A stretch of 64,000 nt of DNA from Candidatus Binatia bacterium (GTDB lineage Bacteria; Desulfobacterota; Binatia; UBA12015): NCBI GenBank assembly GCA_036563615.1, contig DATCMB010000022.1, positions 496,001 to 560,000 of the forward strand, written 5' to 3'. The position numbers and the translations under genes are program-made. Below the pieces are notes generated by a model. The model saw only the letters and a program-made list of their open reading frames with translations. It was not told where the DNA came from and did no database searches. Below are positions 61,981 through 64,000 of this stretch, piece by piece (the first letter of the stretch is position 1; every line of letters starts with the position of its first letter).

Positions 61981-62853
61981 TCATGCAGCGAGCAATCCGC
62001 GATCGCGCAGCACGTCACGCACCGGCGCGAAGCGGAAATCCGAAAGCAAGCGTCTCAGCTTGTCCTCCATGACGTGGAGGTTCAGGTAGTGGGTCGAGAA
62101 CCCGCGCTTGCCGCGCGAGCGCAGCCGCGGCTGGCCGGGATCGATCTCCCACGGGTGCAGGTAGACGATCGCCGACTGCCCCTCGCGGTTCACGCGGCGC
62201 ATGCCCCAGCGCATGTACTGGTACGGCAGCAGGCGAAGATACGCGCCGCCGCCGAGCGGCAGGTTCCGCTTGCCGACGCGCGCGGTGGTCATCGGAAACT
62301 CGACCAGGTTGCGCTGTCCGAGCGAGTGGATGACGAAGGGGAAGCGGAGCGCGCCCGGCACGCCGTACAGCGAGTCGCGCACCGGGAAGATGCTCGAGTC
62401 GTACTCGATGCCGCACTCGAGCATGACGTCGAGCGCCCACATCGACTTGGCGGTCACCGAGAAGGACGGCGCGCGGTAGCCGCGGGCCGGGAAGCCGAGG
62501 ATGCGGGTCAGGATCTCCTGCGAGCGCTCGAGGTCGCGGCGGTAGAGGTCCTTGCCCTGCTCGTAGACCAGACGGTGCGCGTAGCCGTGGGTCGCGATCT
62601 CGTGTCCGTCGGCGGCGATCTCCTCGACGAGACCCGGGTAGCGCTCGGCGTTCCACGTCAAGATGAAGAAAGTGCCCTTGACGCGGAACTCGGCGAGCAG
62701 GCGCAGCAGACGCCGCGTGTTGGCGACGACGCGGCTCTCGTAGTGGTCCCAGTCCTCGAGCCGGACCTGGTCCTCGAAATCGGAGACCTGGAACCAGTCC
62801 TCGACGTCGACCGAGAAGGCGTTCACGATCTCGCGGTGTCCGTTCGTCGTCAC
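61981..62853 (-). CDS. Polysaccharide deacetylase with DUF3473, XrtA-locus type
   Basis: 290 aa. FSVDVEDWFQ near the N-terminus, the metal-binding HGYAH, RAPSFSVT and a C-terminal DUF3473 segment (YLHPWEIDPGQP) match the deacetylase associated with the exosortase XrtA/PEP-CTERM exopolysaccharide system. GTG 62853 was preferred to TTG 62859: the GAGGAG ribosome site is 9 nt from the GTG but only 3 nt from the TTG. No exosortase is in this window. Confidence 0.9.
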   Translation of the reverse strand: MTTNGHREIVNAFSVDVEDWFQVSDFEDQVRLEDWDHYESRVVANTRRLLRLLAEFRVKGTFFILTWNAERYPGLVEEIAADGHEIATHGYAHRLVYEQGKDLYRRDLERSQEILTRILGFPARGYRAPSFSVTAKSMWALDVMLECGIEYDSSIFPVRDSLYGVPGALRFPFVIHSLGQRNLVEFPMTTARVGKRNLPLGGGAYLRLLPYQYMRWGMRRVNREGQSAIVYLHPWEIDPGQPRLRSRGKRGFSTHYLNLHVMEDKLRRLLSDFRFAPVRDVLRDRGLLAA

Positions 62854-62866
62854 GCGCAAGCTCTCC

Positions 62867-64000
62867 TCAGTCCCGTCCGTCGATCGCAGCGGTCACGCCG
62901 CCGGTCGTGGCCTCGAACGGACGTTCGGCCGTCTGCCAGCGTCCGAGCTCGGAGCCCGTCGTGACCTTCCACCATCCCATGATCGCAGCCAGGTTTCCGA
63001 TCCCGAAGTAGACTACCGGCGACGCCAGGCGCTTGAGCTTGCCGTCCGGGAGCAGGAACCCCACCGGGATCGCGAGGTAGGCGAGGATCTGGAGCGCGAA
63101 CAGCGCCTGGTAGCCCACGCCGCTCGCGAGACCCGAGCCGACGAGCAGCAGGAGAAACCACAGCGGCGTGGCGTAACGCAACCCCTTCCGGGACAGGAGC
63201 TCCCAGCCGACGAGCCACGCTCGGTTGCGCACGATGTCGGGCCACACGGCCTGGATGCCCCGGATGCCGCGGCCGATGATGCGCGAGCGTCGCTTGAGCT
63301 CGTCGGGCAGGTTGCGCGACCCGGCCTCGTAGGACAGCGCGCGCGGCTCGTAGAGACAGAGGTGCCCGGCGGCGGCGACCCAAATCGGCTGCACCATGTC
63401 GTTGCAGACGTCGTTCGGCACCGGCCGGCAGAGCTCCTTGCGCACCGCGAAGATCGAGCCGTTCGCCCCGAGGAGACAGCCGAGCGCGCTCTCGAGGCGC
63501 TTCTGCATCTGGTCGAGCTCCCAGTAGCGGTTGTAGCCCTCGGCGATCGGGTTGTCGTTGAAGTTCTTGTAGATCAGCTCGCCGCAGATGCTGCCGACGC
63601 GCGGATCGGCGAAGCCCTGCACCAGCGTCTTGACGGCGTCGGGCCGGTACATGCCGTTCGCGTCGGTGAAGACGATGATGTCGCCGGCGGCGCGCGGCAT
63701 GGTGTCGTTGAGGCAGTGGTTCTTGCCGCGGTTGACCGGGTACTCGTGCAGCACGACGCCTTCCGCGGCGAACGAGCGGGCGATGTCGTTGGTCGCGTCC
63801 GTCGAGCCGTCCGACGCGACGATGATCTCGAGGCGATCCTTCGGGTAGTCGAGCGCGAGCGCGTTGCGCAGCTTGTTCTCGAGGACCTCGGCCTCGTTGT
63901 ACGCCGAGATGATCAGCGTCACCTTGGGGAGCTCGGCGTCGCTCGCGAACGACGCAGGACGCTGGCGGCCGCGGAGGGCGGCGAGGGCCGCGAGGGTGAG
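62867..64000 (-). CDS. Family 2 glycosyltransferase, 5' end beyond the window
   Basis: The frame is open to the window edge, so the start lies past 64000. The visible 377 codons include a hydrophobic leader, ISAYNEAEVLENKL, SDGSTDATNDI, DANGMYRPD (metal site) and a catalytic GCLLGANGSIFAVR region, then RRSRIIGRGIRG and three or four C-terminal membrane helices (about residues 255-340 of the visible part). It resembles processive membrane GT2 enzymes of exopolysaccharide loci. It lies 13 nt before the DUF3473 deacetylase. Confidence 0.88.
   Translation of the reverse strand, partial: LTLAALAALRGRQRPASFASDAELPKVTLIISAYNEAEVLENKLRNALALDYPKDRLEIIVASDGSTDATNDIARSFAAEGVVLHEYPVNRGKNHCLNDTMPRAAGDIIVFTDANGMYRPDAVKTLVQGFADPRVGSICGELIYKNFNDNPIAEGYNRYWELDQMQKRLESALGCLLGANGSIFAVRKELCRPVPNDVCNDMVQPIWVAAAGHLCLYEPRALSYEAGSRNLPDELKRRSRIIGRGIRGIQAVWPDIVRNRAWLVGWELLSRKGLRYATPLWFLLLLVGSGLASGVGYQALFALQILAYLAIPVGFLLPDGKLKRLASPVVYFGIGNLAAIMGWWKVTTGSELGRWQTAERPFEATTGGVTAAIDGRD

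Overview
The window is a GC-rich (about 70% by eye), densely packed bacterial chromosome segment. It has about 52 protein genes, no rRNA, tRNA or CRISPR, and no intact mobile element. Gene content suggests a Gram-negative-type, deltaproteobacteria-like lineage (Myxococcota, Desulfobacterota or Candidatus Binatota): two extracellular-glycan clusters, a membrane pyrophosphatase of a divergent clade, a stand-alone methylmalonyl-CoA-mutase B12 domain, a pyrR-led pyrimidine operon, and a secreted protein with cysteines at heptad spacing. The lineage is an inference and cannot be settled from this sequence alone.

Layout. 1-4615: end of a secreted repeat protein, then rlmN, a lipid/diacylglycerol-kinase-like gene, exoD and a methylthioadenosine phosphorylase. 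4612-12529 (+): first glycan cluster, with three glycosyltransferases, a WcaJ-type initiating phosphoglycosyltransferase, UDP-glucose dehydrogenase, UDP-glucuronate decarboxylase and a further epimerase; most of the junctions are overlapping stop/start codons. 12650-17964 (+): lepA-lepB, a UDP-HexNAc dehydrogenase and an S1-domain protein. 18075-18929 (-): a BKACE enzyme. 19025-26455 (+): pyrR-pyrB-pyrC-carA-carB, preceded by a near-perfect PyrR-binding RNA hairpin that contains the pyrR Shine-Dalgarno. 26580-34000: recG, convergent hppA, and a SulP transporter. 34061-44148 (+): alaC, hom, a glpX-like gene with altered metal-site residues, acyl-CoA and B12 genes, a geranylgeranyl-reductase-like flavoprotein, thiolase, a HAD phosphatase and dnaB.

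44218-64000 is mostly on the minus strand. It holds thiE, a PT-repeat exported protein, a YdcF protein, a small transposase-like helix-turn-helix protein, a flippase, a divergent beta-helix protein, and then a long polysaccharide locus. The locus encodes a fused sugar-phosphate transferase/O-antigen-ligase-like protein, an AsnB-type amidotransferase, two polysaccharide deacetylases (one of the DUF3473 type usually found with exosortase XrtA), glycosyltransferases, a SDR epimerase, a Gfo/Idh oxidoreductase, a SPASM-like radical SAM enzyme and a formyltransferase. No exosortase, Wza or Wzc gene lies inside the window.

How the parts fit: the two glycan clusters supply UDP-GlcA/UDP-xylose-type sugars, lipid-linked initiation (two different initiating transferases), elongation, flipping, polymerisation and modification of an exopolysaccharide. 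The best regulatory finding is the PyrR hairpin, which predicts translational feedback control of UMP synthesis. The most unusual protein architecture is the initiating-transferase/polymerase fusion at 50519-52447.
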